Origin: Aureimonas altamirensis
GTDB lineage: Bacteria; Pseudomonadota; Alphaproteobacteria; Rhizobiales; Rhizobiaceae
Length of the DNA: 64,000 nucleotides
Reading direction: 5' to 3'
NCBI RefSeq assembly: GCF_001463885.1
Contig: NZ_BBWQ01000002.1
Coordinates: 1 to 64,000, forward strand
The notes under the pieces were generated by a model that did no database searches, was not told where the DNA came from, and saw only the letters and a list, made by a program, of their open reading frames with translations. The position numbers were made by a program, and so were the translations under genes. Positions within the stretch are counted from its first letter, which is position 1; each line of letters begins with the position of its first letter. Below, piece by piece: positions 34,295 through 42,776 of this stretch.

Positions 34295-36912
34295 CCATGC
34301 AGATCAGGTCGGTGCGCATCGACAGCTTCGCCTCCATCCGCCAGATGGAGATTGCCGGCCTGGAGCCGGGTCTCAACATCGTCGTCGGAGATAACGAGGC
34401 CGGCAAATCCACGGTCCTCGCCGCCTTGCGCGCGGCGTTCTTCCACCGTCATCGGGCGCAGACGGACGCGGTCCGCGAATTCATGCCCTATGACGGTATC
34501 GGACGGCCGGAAGTCGCGGTGGAGTTTCGCCTCGGTTCGGTGGATTACACCTTGACCAAGTCGTTCCTGACGCGGCCGCAGGCGCAGCTTGCCTGGCCGG
34601 GCGGCCGGCTGGAGGGCGACGCCGTCGAGGATCGGTTGGCCGAACTCATCGGCTTTTCCCACCCAGCGCGCGGAGCGCCGAAACTGGCCGAGCATCAGGG
34701 CGCTTTCGGTCTTCTCTGGATCCAGCAGGGGCGGGCGCCCGAAGGCGTCGATGTCGGCGCCGCCCGGAACATGGTGGCGGCATCGCTTGAAGGCGAGATG
34801 GGACATTTCCTCGGCGGCGGTCAGGGAGAGGCCATGCTGGCCGCGGCCCGCTCGCTCCAGGACAGGTTTTTTACCGCGACGCTTCGGGTCCGCACGGATT
34901 CGCCGCTGCGGCTGGCCGAGGACGAATTGGCCACATTGCGCCAATCGCTTGCCGAACTGGAGGAATTGCAGCGCCGCTATGAGGCGAAACTCGAGCGGCT
35001 CGGAGACCGAAGGCGGCTTTTGGCCCGGTACGAGGCGGAAGATGCCGTCGGCAAGGCCGACAAGGACCTTGCCGTCGCTCAGGACGCCGCCCGGCGTGTG
35101 GATGGGCTTCAGGAAGCGCACAGGCTGGCGGAGCGTGCCGTGGAGCAGGCGCGGCAAAGCCGGGCGCGGGCCGTGGAGCTTGTAAAGCGCCGGCTGGCGC
35201 TTCAAGCCGATCACGAAGCGGCGGTCGAAGCCGTGCAGGCAGCAGCACGGGAGCAGCAGGACTGTCGCGACAAGCTGTCCCTTGCCAGACAGCAGCTCGA
35301 GGCTGCCGACGCGGCCGTGGCAGAGGCGCGCCGTGCCGAGGAGGCCGCGGAAGAGGCCGAACGTCACCGAAGCCGCGATGCCGAGTTGCAGCGGCTGATT
35401 GCGGGGCTGGCGGACTTGCGGGAGCGGCGGGAGGCCGTGCTGCGCGCCATGGCCATACAGGCAGGCAGTGAACCGTCCGGCGTCGCCGAACCAATAACCA
35501 AAGCTGCCCTGGAGAAAATGGAGACGGCGTTCCTTGCCTTGCGGGAAGCCGAGATTCGCCTTTCGGTGGCATCGGCGCATATTCGCTTCGAGCCGGTCGG
35601 TCAGGCAAGCATCCTTGATTCTGCCGGTCGTGCAGTTGCCCCCGAAGCGGACCTGCCGGTGTCCGGCACGGCGCAGTTCAGCATCGAAGGCTTCGGCGAC
35701 ATCGTCGTCAAAGCCGGCGGTGAAACGGAAGAGTTCGTCCGCCGCGCCGAAGAGGCCCGGCGCAACTGGCTTCGGCTCGCCGGGCGCCATGGCGTCGAGA
35801 ATCTCGACGAGGCCCGGGCATCGTACGACCGCTCGCAGGAGCAGGCAGCGCAACGGCGACAGGCGGCAGCGGATGTTGCCCGTCTGGCGCCCGCCGGGCT
35901 TGCGGCGCTGGAGCTGGAGATCGTCACGCTCGAGAAGCGACAGGGCCAGCTTGCCGGCGAGCCCGCGCCCGATCGGCCCGCGCTTGCGCTATCGCGAGAG
36001 GAAGTCGCATCTGCGCGTCGCACTGCCGAAGATGCGTTGGCTCAGGTGCGCGGCTTCCTTGCGGCCTTGTCCGAGCAGGCGGTGCGCGCGGACGTTCGGC
36101 ACGAACATGCCGTCGCACGGGCCGCCCAGGCGGATGCAGCCCTCCAAAGCGCAGCCGGTGCCGAGCCGCTGGAAAAGCTTCAGGACGCCGTCGCCGAAGC
36201 CGAGCAGGAGGTGGTCGCCGCAGAGGCTGCGTTGGCGGCCCGGGCGCGGGATGCCGCGACATCGGACCCGGAGGTCGCACGGCTGGAACTGGACCGGGCG
36301 GGGCGGGCGCGGGATCAGCTCGTTCGTACGCTTCGCGATCTTTCGCAAGAGGTTCATGGGTTGGAAGGCGAGCTTCGGGTCGAAGGGGCGTCTGCGCTGG
36401 AAGAGCGCATCGCACGGCTTGAAGGCGAGATCGAACATGCAGAGCGCCGCGTGGCCCGCCTGTCGGTGGAAGCAGAGGCCTCCCGTCTTCTTTATTCCAC
36501 ACTGGAAGAATGCCGCAGCGATGCACGGGAAAGGTGGCTTGGTCCGCTGAAGGAGAAGGTCGCGCCCTATCTGCGCCTCGTGCAGCCGGGTGGCATCATC
36601 GAATTCGACGATGCAACGATGGACGTGCGCAGCATCGTGCGCAACGGCGTAGAAGAGCCGTTCCACCGGCTGTCCCATGGTGCGCGGGAGCAGGTAGCCG
36701 TCGTCACCCGGCTCGCCATCGCCGAAATCCTGCGCGAAGCCGGCCATCCGGCCTTCGTCATCCTCGACGATGCGCTCGTCAACACGGACGAAAAGCGCCT
36801 GGCGCGCATGCATCTGGCGCTTGGGCGCGCCGCCGCCTCCATGCAGGTGATCGTGCTGACCTGCCGCGAGCGGGACTTTATCGGACTCGGCGCTTCGCTG
36901 CATCGTATCTGA
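34291..36912 (+). CDS. Rad50/SbcC-like ABC ATPase (YhaN-like), no zinc hook
   Basis: 873 residues. Walker A GDNEAGKST (residues 33-41), Q-loop region HQGAFGLLWIQQG, then long heptad-rich coiled coils (about 205-385 and 485-745). A beta-rich insert lies between them (around PVSGTAQFSIEGFGDIVVKA), and then the signature LSHGAREQVAVV and Walker B FVILDDALVNTD. No CXXC is present at the coiled-coil apex, unlike Rad50/SbcC. Works with the upstream nuclease. Confidence 0.82.
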   Translation: MTMQIRSVRIDSFASIRQMEIAGLEPGLNIVVGDNEAGKSTVLAALRAAFFHRHRAQTDAVREFMPYDGIGRPEVAVEFRLGSVDYTLTKSFLTRPQAQLAWPGGRLEGDAVEDRLAELIGFSHPARGAPKLAEHQGAFGLLWIQQGRAPEGVDVGAARNMVAASLEGEMGHFLGGGQGEAMLAAARSLQDRFFTATLRVRTDSPLRLAEDELATLRQSLAELEELQRRYEAKLERLGDRRRLLARYEAEDAVGKADKDLAVAQDAARRVDGLQEAHRLAERAVEQARQSRARAVELVKRRLALQADHEAAVEAVQAAAREQQDCRDKLSLARQQLEAADAAVAEARRAEEAAEEAERHRSRDAELQRLIAGLADLRERREAVLRAMAIQAGSEPSGVAEPITKAALEKMETAFLALREAEIRLSVASAHIRFEPVGQASILDSAGRAVAPEADLPVSGTAQFSIEGFGDIVVKAGGETEEFVRRAEEARRNWLRLAGRHGVENLDEARASYDRSQEQAAQRRQAAADVARLAPAGLAALELEIVTLEKRQGQLAGEPAPDRPALALSREEVASARRTAEDALAQVRGFLAALSEQAVRADVRHEHAVARAAQADAALQSAAGAEPLEKLQDAVAEAEQEVVAAEAALAARARDAATSDPEVARLELDRAGRARDQLVRTLRDLSQEVHGLEGELRVEGASALEERIARLEGEIEHAERRVARLSVEAEASRLLYSTLEECRSDARERWLGPLKEKVAPYLRLVQPGGIIEFDDATMDVRSIVRNGVEEPFHRLSHGAREQVAVVTRLAIAEILREAGHPAFVILDDALVNTDEKRLARMHLALGRAAASMQVIVLTCRERDFIGLGASLHRI

Positions 36913-37030
36913 GAGCGGGTCCGTCTATCCGGGGCGCAATCCCAGATAGCAAAAGTGGCTGACATGAAACCGCCAGTTTAGGTCGCAGCATCGCCGACGC
37001 CGAACCAGCGGATAAACCCTACGTTTCAAT

Positions 37031-37045
37031 TTAACTTTGCATCAA
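37031..37045 (+). promoter_or_regulatory. CtrA-box-like motif, porin 1
   Basis: TTAA-N7-TCAA, one mismatch from the CtrA consensus TTAA-N7-TTAA. It begins 239 nt before the porin start, close to the 232 nt of a similar motif before porin 2. Weak on its own; the matching spacing is the reason for listing it. Confidence 0.3.
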
Positions 37046-37073
37046 CACCTGCGCACACCGCAGGTGGTTGTTT
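37043..37073 (+). terminator. Hairpin upstream of porin 1, possible terminator of the nuclease-ATPase operon
   Basis: ACCTGCG / CGCAGGT stem with a CACAC loop, extended by CAAC / GTTG across one bulged G and followed by TTTCG. It could end transcription from the ATPase gene or act as an operator, since it lies in the porin upstream region. Confidence 0.4.
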
Positions 37074-37201
37074 CGTGCTTGCTGCGCAACAAGCGGACGA
37101 TGCTGTGCCAAGACAACGGCCAAGTGCGTTGTTGGAATGATCTGCAGGTAATAGTTTGCAGGATGAAAGACGGCGGGATGAGCCTGCCACTTTCAAGGGA
37201 T

Positions 37202-37235
37202 GGGGCAGGGAAGGCTGTCCTTCGAAACAAGGCCC
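37202..37235 (+). promoter_or_regulatory. Structured 5' leader hairpin of porin 1
   Basis: Inner stem GAAGG / CCTTC with a CTGT loop (37210-37223), closed by an outer GGGC / GCCC pair (37203-37206 with 37232-37235). The same two-part hairpin occurs before porin 2. The adjoining sequence from GTAAACTTGACTGGAGG to the start codon is nearly identical in both. Confidence 0.55.
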
Positions 37236-37269
37236 AACCCAACCTGTAAACTTGACTGGAGGTCAGGAA

Positions 37270-38448
37270 ATGAACATCAAGAGCCTTCTTCTCGGCTCCG
37301 CTGCGGCTCTGGTCGCGGTATCGGGTGTGGCCCACGCGGCCGACGCCATCGTCACCGCCGAGCCCGAGCCGGCTGAATATGTCCGCGTCTGCGACGTCTA
37401 CGGCAAGGGGTTCTTCTATATCCCCGGTACCGAGACCTGCCTGAAGGTCGGCGGCCATGTCCGCTACCAGTACAATTTCGATCAGAACGCCACGATCAAG
37501 AACGGCAGCGTCGAGACGGGTGGCGGCTACGCCGGCCTTTCCAAGGTTCGCGCCCGCCTGAACTTCGACGTTCGTGAAGAGACCGAGCTTGGCACGCTGC
37601 GCGGCTATGTCCGTCTGCAGGCCCAGAACGCCAATGGCGCCGACAGCGCCACCTACCAGATGAAGTTCGGCTACCTGCAGCTCGGCGGCCTGACCGCCGG
37701 CCTGTACGACTCGCTCTGGACGTCGGACATCGGCGGCGCCGAAGACGGCCTCCTCACGGATTCGGATCTGGCAGTCGGCGATCGTACGGCAAACCTGGTC
37801 TCCTACACCTATGCGATGGACGGCCTGACCGGCACGCTGAGCCTTGAGAACCCGGTCTTCTCGAAAGCCAGCCGTCATGCCGACAGCGACGACAGCTTCG
37901 ACGTGGTCGCCAAGGTCGCCTACAGCGCTGGCTGGGGTGGCGCTTACGTTGCCGGCGTCTACGACTCCGAGGCAGACGTCTACTACGCTCCGGGTCTGGC
38001 TTCGTCCGACGCCAAGGAAGGCTATGCCGTCAAGCTCGGCGCCTGGGTCGACAACCTGCTGCTGGCCGACTCGACCTTCAAGGTCGAGGGTCACTACGCT
38101 CCGGAAAAGACCGACTTCGCTACGCTCGACACTTCCTACGGCTCGCGTGACGGCATCCCGCTGCAGTGGACGGCCGGTGCCGGCTACAGCGTGAAGTTCG
38201 GCAAGCTCGGCGTCGGGGTCGCAGGTCGTTACGGCGAGACGTTCGACAGCGTCGTCATTCCGAACGGCAAGGCTCTGGGCGTGGTCGATCTGGTTGGTAA
38301 CGTCGGATACGACATTACCAAGAACCTGAACCTGCTGACCGAGGTCACCTACCAGAACATCGAGCAGCCTTCTCAGGGCACGCCGGCTTCTGCCAAGATC
38401 ACGGAAGACAAGCTCGGCGGTTTCGTCCGTCTGCAGCGCAACTTCTAA
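37270..38448 (+). CDS. Outer-membrane porin, Omp2/RopA family (copy 1)
   Basis: 392 residues. Signal peptide MNIKSLLLGSAAALVAVSG with cleavage near AHAADA. The mature barrel opens with the family hallmark VRVCDVYGKGFFYIPGTETC and GGHVRYQYNF, continues with RARLNFDVREETELGTLRGY and FGYLQLGG, and ends in aromatic QRNF. General diffusion porin. Perfect GGAGGT ribosome-binding site. Paralogue of the next gene; both use a narrow, highly biased codon set typical of very abundant proteins. Confidence 0.95.
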   Translation: MNIKSLLLGSAAALVAVSGVAHAADAIVTAEPEPAEYVRVCDVYGKGFFYIPGTETCLKVGGHVRYQYNFDQNATIKNGSVETGGGYAGLSKVRARLNFDVREETELGTLRGYVRLQAQNANGADSATYQMKFGYLQLGGLTAGLYDSLWTSDIGGAEDGLLTDSDLAVGDRTANLVSYTYAMDGLTGTLSLENPVFSKASRHADSDDSFDVVAKVAYSAGWGGAYVAGVYDSEADVYYAPGLASSDAKEGYAVKLGAWVDNLLLADSTFKVEGHYAPEKTDFATLDTSYGSRDGIPLQWTAGAGYSVKFGKLGVGVAGRYGETFDSVVIPNGKALGVVDLVGNVGYDITKNLNLLTEVTYQNIEQPSQGTPASAKITEDKLGGFVRLQRNF

Positions 38449-38488
38449 GCCGCGCGGGGCTTCCACGCCCCACCCGCTTCAAGAGCAT

Positions 38489-38519
38489 AAGGCCCCCGGT
38501 TTACGCCGGGGGCCTTTTT
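38489..38519 (+). terminator. Strong terminator of porin 1
   Basis: 9-bp stem GGCCCCCGG / CCGGGGGCC with a 6-nt loop, flanked by AA and followed by TTTTT, about 40 nt after the porin stop. Confidence 0.9.
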
Positions 38520-38570
38520 GTTGTGTCGCGCCAACAAGGGTCGCGATCCCGTAATCGCTCCATAACGACG

Positions 38571-38598
38571 AAGGCCGCCGGTGCGCACCGGCGGCCTT
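38571..38598. terminator. Second, perfectly palindromic terminator
   Basis: A 28-nt perfect inverted repeat (half-site AAGGCCGCCGGTGC) followed by ATTGTTT. It lies 50 nt past the first terminator and could stop transcription from either direction or insulate porin 2 from porin 1. Confidence 0.7.
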
Positions 38599-38676
38599 AT
38601 TGTTTACTTGGACTTTCCGGTTTTCCGCCGAAATTGGACGTTTCCAACTCAAGCTGCCGTCAAATTGCCCGAATTA

Positions 38677-38691
38677 TTAACAGGCGGTAAA
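38677..38691 (+). promoter_or_regulatory. CtrA-box-like motif, porin 2
   Basis: TTAA-N7-TAAA, one mismatch from TTAA-N7-TTAA, 232 nt before the start codon and so placed like the motif before porin 1. Confidence 0.3.
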
Positions 38692-38839
38692 CGCAATCGT
38701 GGCGAAACGGCAACAGGGGTGTGACCAAGCAGCGTCAGCACTGACAACTAGAGGTTTTACAGATTGCGTCCCAACCACTGGTAGCTATGTTGGGATTCGA
38801 AAGCGGCGGGGGGACGAACCTGCCTCTTTCAAGGGGAAG

Positions 38840-38872
38840 GGGCAGGGAAGGCTGTCCTTCGTATCAAGGCCC
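38840..38872 (+). promoter_or_regulatory. Structured 5' leader hairpin of porin 2
   Basis: GAAGG / CCTTC stem with a CTGT loop (38847-38860) inside a GGGC / GCCC outer stem (38840-38843 with 38869-38872). Only internal-loop bases differ from the porin 1 copy. Confidence 0.55.
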
Positions 38873-38908
38873 TCCCTATACCTTGTGAACTTGACTGGAG
38901 GTCAGGAA

Positions 38909-40150
38909 ATGAACATCAAGAGCCTTCTTCTCGGCTCCGCTGCGGCCCTCGTCGCAGTATCCGGCGCTCGCGCTGCCGACGCCATTGTCATGGTCGAGCC
39001 CGAGCCGGTCGAATACGTCCGCGTTTGCGACGTTTACGGCACGGGCTTCTACTACATCCCGGGAACGGAAACCTGCATCAAGACCAGCGGTTACTTGCGT
39101 TTCCAGTACAACGTCGCGGGTAGCCCGGCTGGCAACTCCGAGGGTGACGACTACCAGGCTCTGTCCTCGGTTCGTGCCCGTCTGAACCTCGACGTTCGCG
39201 AAGAGACCGAACTCGGCACCCTGCGCGCCTACTTCCGTCTGCAGGCTCAGAACACCGGCGCTTCGCCGGAAGACGAGTTCGCGATGGAGCAGGGCTACCT
39301 GCAGCTCGGCGGCTTCCTCGCTGGTTACCGCGACACGCTGTGGTCCTCGGACATCGGCGGCATCGAAGACGGTCTGCCGACCGACGACGATCTCCCGATC
39401 GGCGACTTCAACACCAACCAGATCTCCTACACCTTTGCGACGGGCGGCTTCGCTGCCACGCTGGGCCTGGAAGACGACGGCACGGGTGACATCGCTCCCG
39501 ACGTTCACGGCAAGCTCTCCTACACGGGTGCCTGGGGTGGCGTGTTCCTCTCCGCCGTGTACGACGAGACCTTCAACGCCGAAGACGTCGCCGATCTGTT
39601 CGGCATCGACGACCTCGACCTGCCGGCCTTCTTCCCGTTCGTTCCGGCTCGTGACGTCGACGGCAGCAACGATGCCTTCGCCCTCAAGGCCGGCCTGACG
39701 CTGCAGGATCTTCTGGTTGCCGACTCGACCCTCAAGGTCGACGGTCACTGGGCTTCCGACCCGACGAGCTACGCTGTCATCAGCGGCTTCACGTCGGCCG
39801 GCGGCATCCTGCCGAGCAACGCGACGCTCGAGAACCCGACCCCGGGTGCCTTCCCGCTCGTCCTCGAGTGGTCGGTCGGTGCTGGTTACTCGCAGAAGTT
39901 CAACCGTCTGACGGCTGGCGTGTCGGGCCGCTACGGCGAGACCTTCGACTACGCCTTCGTCGCTCCGGAAGTTCCGGGTGGCTTCGTGTTCTCGTCGGCT
40001 GACTACTGGGCCGTCGTCGGCGACATCGGTTACGACCTGACCGCCAACATGAACGTCCTGGCCGAAGTGAAGTACCAGAACATCGACTTCGGTGGCGTTG
40101 CCTCCGACGACCAGACCTCTGGCTTCCTCCGCTTCCAGCGCAACTTCTAA
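38909..40150 (+). CDS. Outer-membrane porin, Omp2/RopA family (copy 2)
   Basis: 413 residues. Signal peptide almost identical to copy 1, cleavage near ARAADA. Shares VRVCDVYGTGFYYIPGTETC, RARLNLDVREETELGTLRAY, LWSSDIGGIEDGLPTD and the terminal LRFQRNF. Differs by acidic, hydrophobic loop insertions (DLFGIDDLDLPAFFPFVPAR), expected to change surface loops or pore selectivity. A tandem duplication that has since diverged. Confidence 0.95.
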   Translation: MNIKSLLLGSAAALVAVSGARAADAIVMVEPEPVEYVRVCDVYGTGFYYIPGTETCIKTSGYLRFQYNVAGSPAGNSEGDDYQALSSVRARLNLDVREETELGTLRAYFRLQAQNTGASPEDEFAMEQGYLQLGGFLAGYRDTLWSSDIGGIEDGLPTDDDLPIGDFNTNQISYTFATGGFAATLGLEDDGTGDIAPDVHGKLSYTGAWGGVFLSAVYDETFNAEDVADLFGIDDLDLPAFFPFVPARDVDGSNDAFALKAGLTLQDLLVADSTLKVDGHWASDPTSYAVISGFTSAGGILPSNATLENPTPGAFPLVLEWSVGAGYSQKFNRLTAGVSGRYGETFDYAFVAPEVPGGFVFSSADYWAVVGDIGYDLTANMNVLAEVKYQNIDFGGVASDDQTSGFLRFQRNF

Positions 40151-40173
40151 TCGAGTTCACTCGATACGAAGTG

Positions 40174-40203
40174 AAGGGGTCCGGCTTTGCCGGGCCCCTT
40201 TTT
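40174..40203 (+). terminator. Terminator of porin 2
   Basis: 10-bp stem GGGGTCCGGC / GCCGGGCCCC (one G-T pair) with a TTT loop followed by a run of T residues, 24 nt after the porin 2 stop. Confidence 0.85.
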
Positions 40204-40232
40204 GCGTCTGGCATCTGATTGGCCCCCTCCTG

Positions 40233-40380
40233 CAAGAGCGGCGACCGCCATACGAAAAAGCCCCTCTCGCCAACCGGCGGTAGGGGCTTTCGTGCTACGA
40301 GGTGATCGCCGGGGGCTGGCCAGCGCCTGTTGGTTAGTTCGCTTGCGATGGGGAAGCGCCCACATCAGGCCTGGTCTTGT
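40233..40380 (-). repeat. Decayed copy of the slt 3' end plus terminator
   Basis: This segment aligns with 40409-40556 (end of slt and its terminator) at an offset of 175-178 nt, with shared blocks such as CGCCATAC, AAAAGCCCCT, GCCGGGGGCT, GTTGGT, TCGCT, CGATGG, GAAGC and TCTTGT. The coding frame is not kept. It reads as an imperfect tandem duplication now beyond the functional slt stop. Confidence 0.75.
40255..40290 (-). terminator. Second terminator downstream of slt (within the decayed repeat)
   Basis: AAAGCCCCT / AGGGGCTTT stem with an inner CGCC / GGCG pair. On the minus strand the stem is followed by TTTTT. It backs up the proximal slt terminator. Confidence 0.65.
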
Positions 40381-40408
40381 GACGGCAATCGTCTTCGCTC
40401 AGTGCCGG

Positions 40409-40556
40409 AAGTGCAGCGGCCGCCATACAAAAAAGCCCCTTCCACCAATCGCGGAAGGGGCTTTCGTATCGCGCGAAGCGATTGCCGGGGGCTAGCCCCG
40501 GCGGCCGTTGGTCAAATCGCTCTCGATGGAGAAGCCGGCGCCAAGCCTGATCTTGT
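40409..40556 (-). repeat. Functional copy of the slt 3' end repeat
   Basis: Matches 40233-40380 as described there. It contains the last 20 or so codons of slt, its stop codon at 40492-40494 and the proximal terminator. Confidence 0.75.
40429..40464 (-). terminator. Main terminator of slt
   Basis: Perfect 12-bp stem AAAGCCCCTTCC / GGAAGGGGCTTT with a 9-nt loop, followed on the minus strand by TTTTTT, about 28 nt past the slt stop codon. Confidence 0.88.
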
Positions 40557-42678
40557 AGACCTGATAATTCTCCATCACGCGCTGCACGTAGTTGCGCGTT
40601 TCGGTGAAGGGAATCATCTCCACCCAGTCCACCACCTCGTCGATGGGCTGGCCGCGCGGATCGCCGAACCGCTGGATCCACTCGCGCGCCCGGCGTGGCC
40701 CCGCATTGTATGCCGCGAAAGTCAGGACGTAGGAGCCGTTGAAGGCATCGATCTGCTGGCCGAGATATTGCGAGCCAAGCTGGGCATTGTAGGACACGTC
40801 GCTCAGAAGCCGCGCTTCGGAATAGGACATGCCGTTCTGCTGTGCCAGCGAGCGGGCCGTGGCCGGCATGAGCTGTAGCAGCCCAAGCGCACCCGCCGGT
40901 GAGCGTGCGCCGGGGTTGAAGGCGCTTTCCTGCCTGGCGATGGCGTAGGCGAGCGCCTTTCCAGCGGCTGAAATGCGCGCGCTGTCAGGGATCACGCCCA
41001 CGGGGAAGGCCAGCGCCGGGGCGTCGACGCCGCGGGAATATGCGCGCTTGCCGACATCGAGCGACATGGAGTGATCTCCACGCTTTTCGGCCAGGGATGC
41101 GAGCATTGCGAGCTCGCCCGGACTGTCCAGCTCGTCGGCCAGAGAACGATAGAGCTGCGCGGCGCGCCAGTCGGAACCGATCTCGTGCATGCGGACGAGC
41201 GCGCGCACCGCATCTCGATTCTGAAAGCGCTGGCGGTCGGAGTTGCTCGGCCTCGGATAGGCGATGTCGCCCGGCGTGCGGCCAAGCTTGGCCGCGGCAA
41301 GCTGGCCATAATAGGTAGCGCCGTAGCGCGCGGCCTGTGCGTAATAGTTGCGCGCGTTGCCGGGGCCGCCCGCTTCGGCGGCGCGGCCAAGCCAGTAATA
41401 GGCGCGGGATTGGGTAAGCGGGCGGGTCGACGCCTCGGCCACGCGGGCAAAGTGGCGGCTGGCGGTTGCCGGGTCGCCAAGAGCGCGCAACGCGTACCAT
41501 CCAGCATGGAAGTCGGCCTCGACGCGCGCGACGACGCCCTGCGCCGAGTGGCGCGCCGCCAGTTGATAGGCCTCCTTGCGGGCGCCTTGCTCCAGCAGCA
41601 TGCGGGATATGATTCGCTGCTCGTTCCACCAGCTGTCCGGATCGACAAGCTGCACCGGATCGCGCGGTGCGTTCATCATGATGCGCGCCGCCTCGCGCAC
41701 CTTGTTCTGCTTGCGCAGGTTCTCGGCGAGGGTGAACATATAGCTGGGGTCGGAATGCTGGTTCTGCGGCACGGCGGCCAGCAGGCGGTCCGCATTGGCG
41801 TCGCCCCGGATGGACGCGGCACGCGCCTTAAACAGGGTTTCCGAGTTTGCAAGCCCGGCCATGCGCTGCGCGTCATTGACCTTGTTGGCATAGAGCAGCA
41901 TGTCCATGCGATGCTTGTGGTCGGCCTTCGTCAGCAGCGTCCCGAACGTGCCGAGAACCTTCTGCTCGGTGCCGCGATCCAGCGTCTCGGTGCGCCACAG
42001 GGTCTGGATGAGCTGCTTTGCGCGCCCGGCCTGGCCGGTTTCGATATTGGCCCGTGCCAGGGCCATCGTGCCTTCCGGCGTCTGCGGCGTACTGTTGCCG
42101 AAGGCGGCCAGTATGTCGCGGGCAGGGCGGTTTTCACGGTAGAGCGCCCGTTCCGAATTCTGCCGCAGGGTCTGCATGCCCGGCCAGCCCGCCAATTCCT
42201 GCATTGCGGCGGCGATATCGGCCGCCGGTACGTCACCGCCGCCCTTCAGGGCGATAGCCCAGGTCATGATCTTGTGGTCGAGCGAGTTCGGCGCCATCCC
42301 CGCACGGATCGCGCGGGCGCGCGCCATGTTGTTGTGCGTGGCGTCCAGCCCCTCCTTGAGGCTGCCGCTCGCCGGGCGCACCGAAGCGCTGCGCGATGTC
42401 GCCGCGATGGACGAGGTGAAGGCGGCAGCAGCGGCCGGAGCGGAAGCAGCCGGCGCGGCGGGCGCCGCCCCCGGAAAGCTCGGGGCCGGCCGTGGCACCG
42501 GGGCGCCGAAACGGCTGTCGTCCACGGGCGCTGAAGGCATCGGCGCCGACGGCGCCGAGCGCAGCGTCGGCATCGGCACGCCCGAGGGCATGGCCGACTG
42601 GGCCGCCGCCCCGGTGGCAAACAGGCCGGCAAGCGCGGTTTGAAGGGCGAGTTGGCGGACACGGGAATGCGCGCTCAT
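40492..42678 (-). CDS. slt: Soluble lytic murein transglycosylase
   Basis: 728 residues. Signal peptide (MSAHSRVRQLALQTALAG), Ala/Pro-rich linker, long alpha-helical superhelix, and a C-terminal SLT domain with catalytic Glu in ARQESAFNPGARSPAGALGL, then LMPATA and TFAAYNAGP. It cleaves peptidoglycan glycan strands in the periplasm. AAAGG supports ATG 42678. Divergent from dapA. The 3' end lies in a tandem repeat. Confidence 0.92.
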   Translation of the reverse strand: MSAHSRVRQLALQTALAGLFATGAAAQSAMPSGVPMPTLRSAPSAPMPSAPVDDSRFGAPVPRPAPSFPGAAPAAPAASAPAAAAAFTSSIAATSRSASVRPASGSLKEGLDATHNNMARARAIRAGMAPNSLDHKIMTWAIALKGGGDVPAADIAAAMQELAGWPGMQTLRQNSERALYRENRPARDILAAFGNSTPQTPEGTMALARANIETGQAGRAKQLIQTLWRTETLDRGTEQKVLGTFGTLLTKADHKHRMDMLLYANKVNDAQRMAGLANSETLFKARAASIRGDANADRLLAAVPQNQHSDPSYMFTLAENLRKQNKVREAARIMMNAPRDPVQLVDPDSWWNEQRIISRMLLEQGARKEAYQLAARHSAQGVVARVEADFHAGWYALRALGDPATASRHFARVAEASTRPLTQSRAYYWLGRAAEAGGPGNARNYYAQAARYGATYYGQLAAAKLGRTPGDIAYPRPSNSDRQRFQNRDAVRALVRMHEIGSDWRAAQLYRSLADELDSPGELAMLASLAEKRGDHSMSLDVGKRAYSRGVDAPALAFPVGVIPDSARISAAGKALAYAIARQESAFNPGARSPAGALGLLQLMPATARSLAQQNGMSYSEARLLSDVSYNAQLGSQYLGQQIDAFNGSYVLTFAAYNAGPRRAREWIQRFGDPRGQPIDEVVDWVEMIPFTETRNYVQRVMENYQVYKIRLGAGFSIESDLTNGRRG

Positions 42679-42776
42679 CGGAACCTTTCGGGTCGGCCGC
42701 GTGGCCCGTGGCCGCGCAGACAGATAATGGTTAAGCGCCTGAAAACTCTCATGACAAGGTGAAAAGAGAGTAAAGC

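Larger units (their letters stand above)
36913..37269 (+). promoter_or_regulatory. Upstream region and leader of porin 1
   Basis: 357 nt without a protein gene. It holds a CtrA-box-like motif (37031-37045), a large hairpin (37043-37070), and from about 37170 a leader closely matching the one before porin 2. The leader ends with GGAGGT at 37259-37264 before ATG 37270. The transcription start is probably near 37150. Confidence 0.55.
38599..38908 (+). promoter_or_regulatory. Upstream region and leader of porin 2
   Basis: 310 nt without a gene. It holds an inverted repeat TTGGA-CGTT-TCCAA (38634-38647), a CtrA-box-like motif (38677-38691), and from about 38790 a leader matching that of porin 1, including the two-part hairpin at 38840-38872 and GGAGG before ATG 38909. 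Confidence 0.5.

Noticed and set aside
30573-36912. Complete Ku-LigD end-joining operon or anti-phage defence island
   Set aside because: No ku gene is found, and the nuclease-ATPase pair has no toxin, reverse transcriptase, methylase or other defence partner beside it.
36913-36965. Forward or reverse ORF continuing from the ATPase gene
   Set aside because: Only short frames without a start signal or ribosome-binding site; treated as intergenic.
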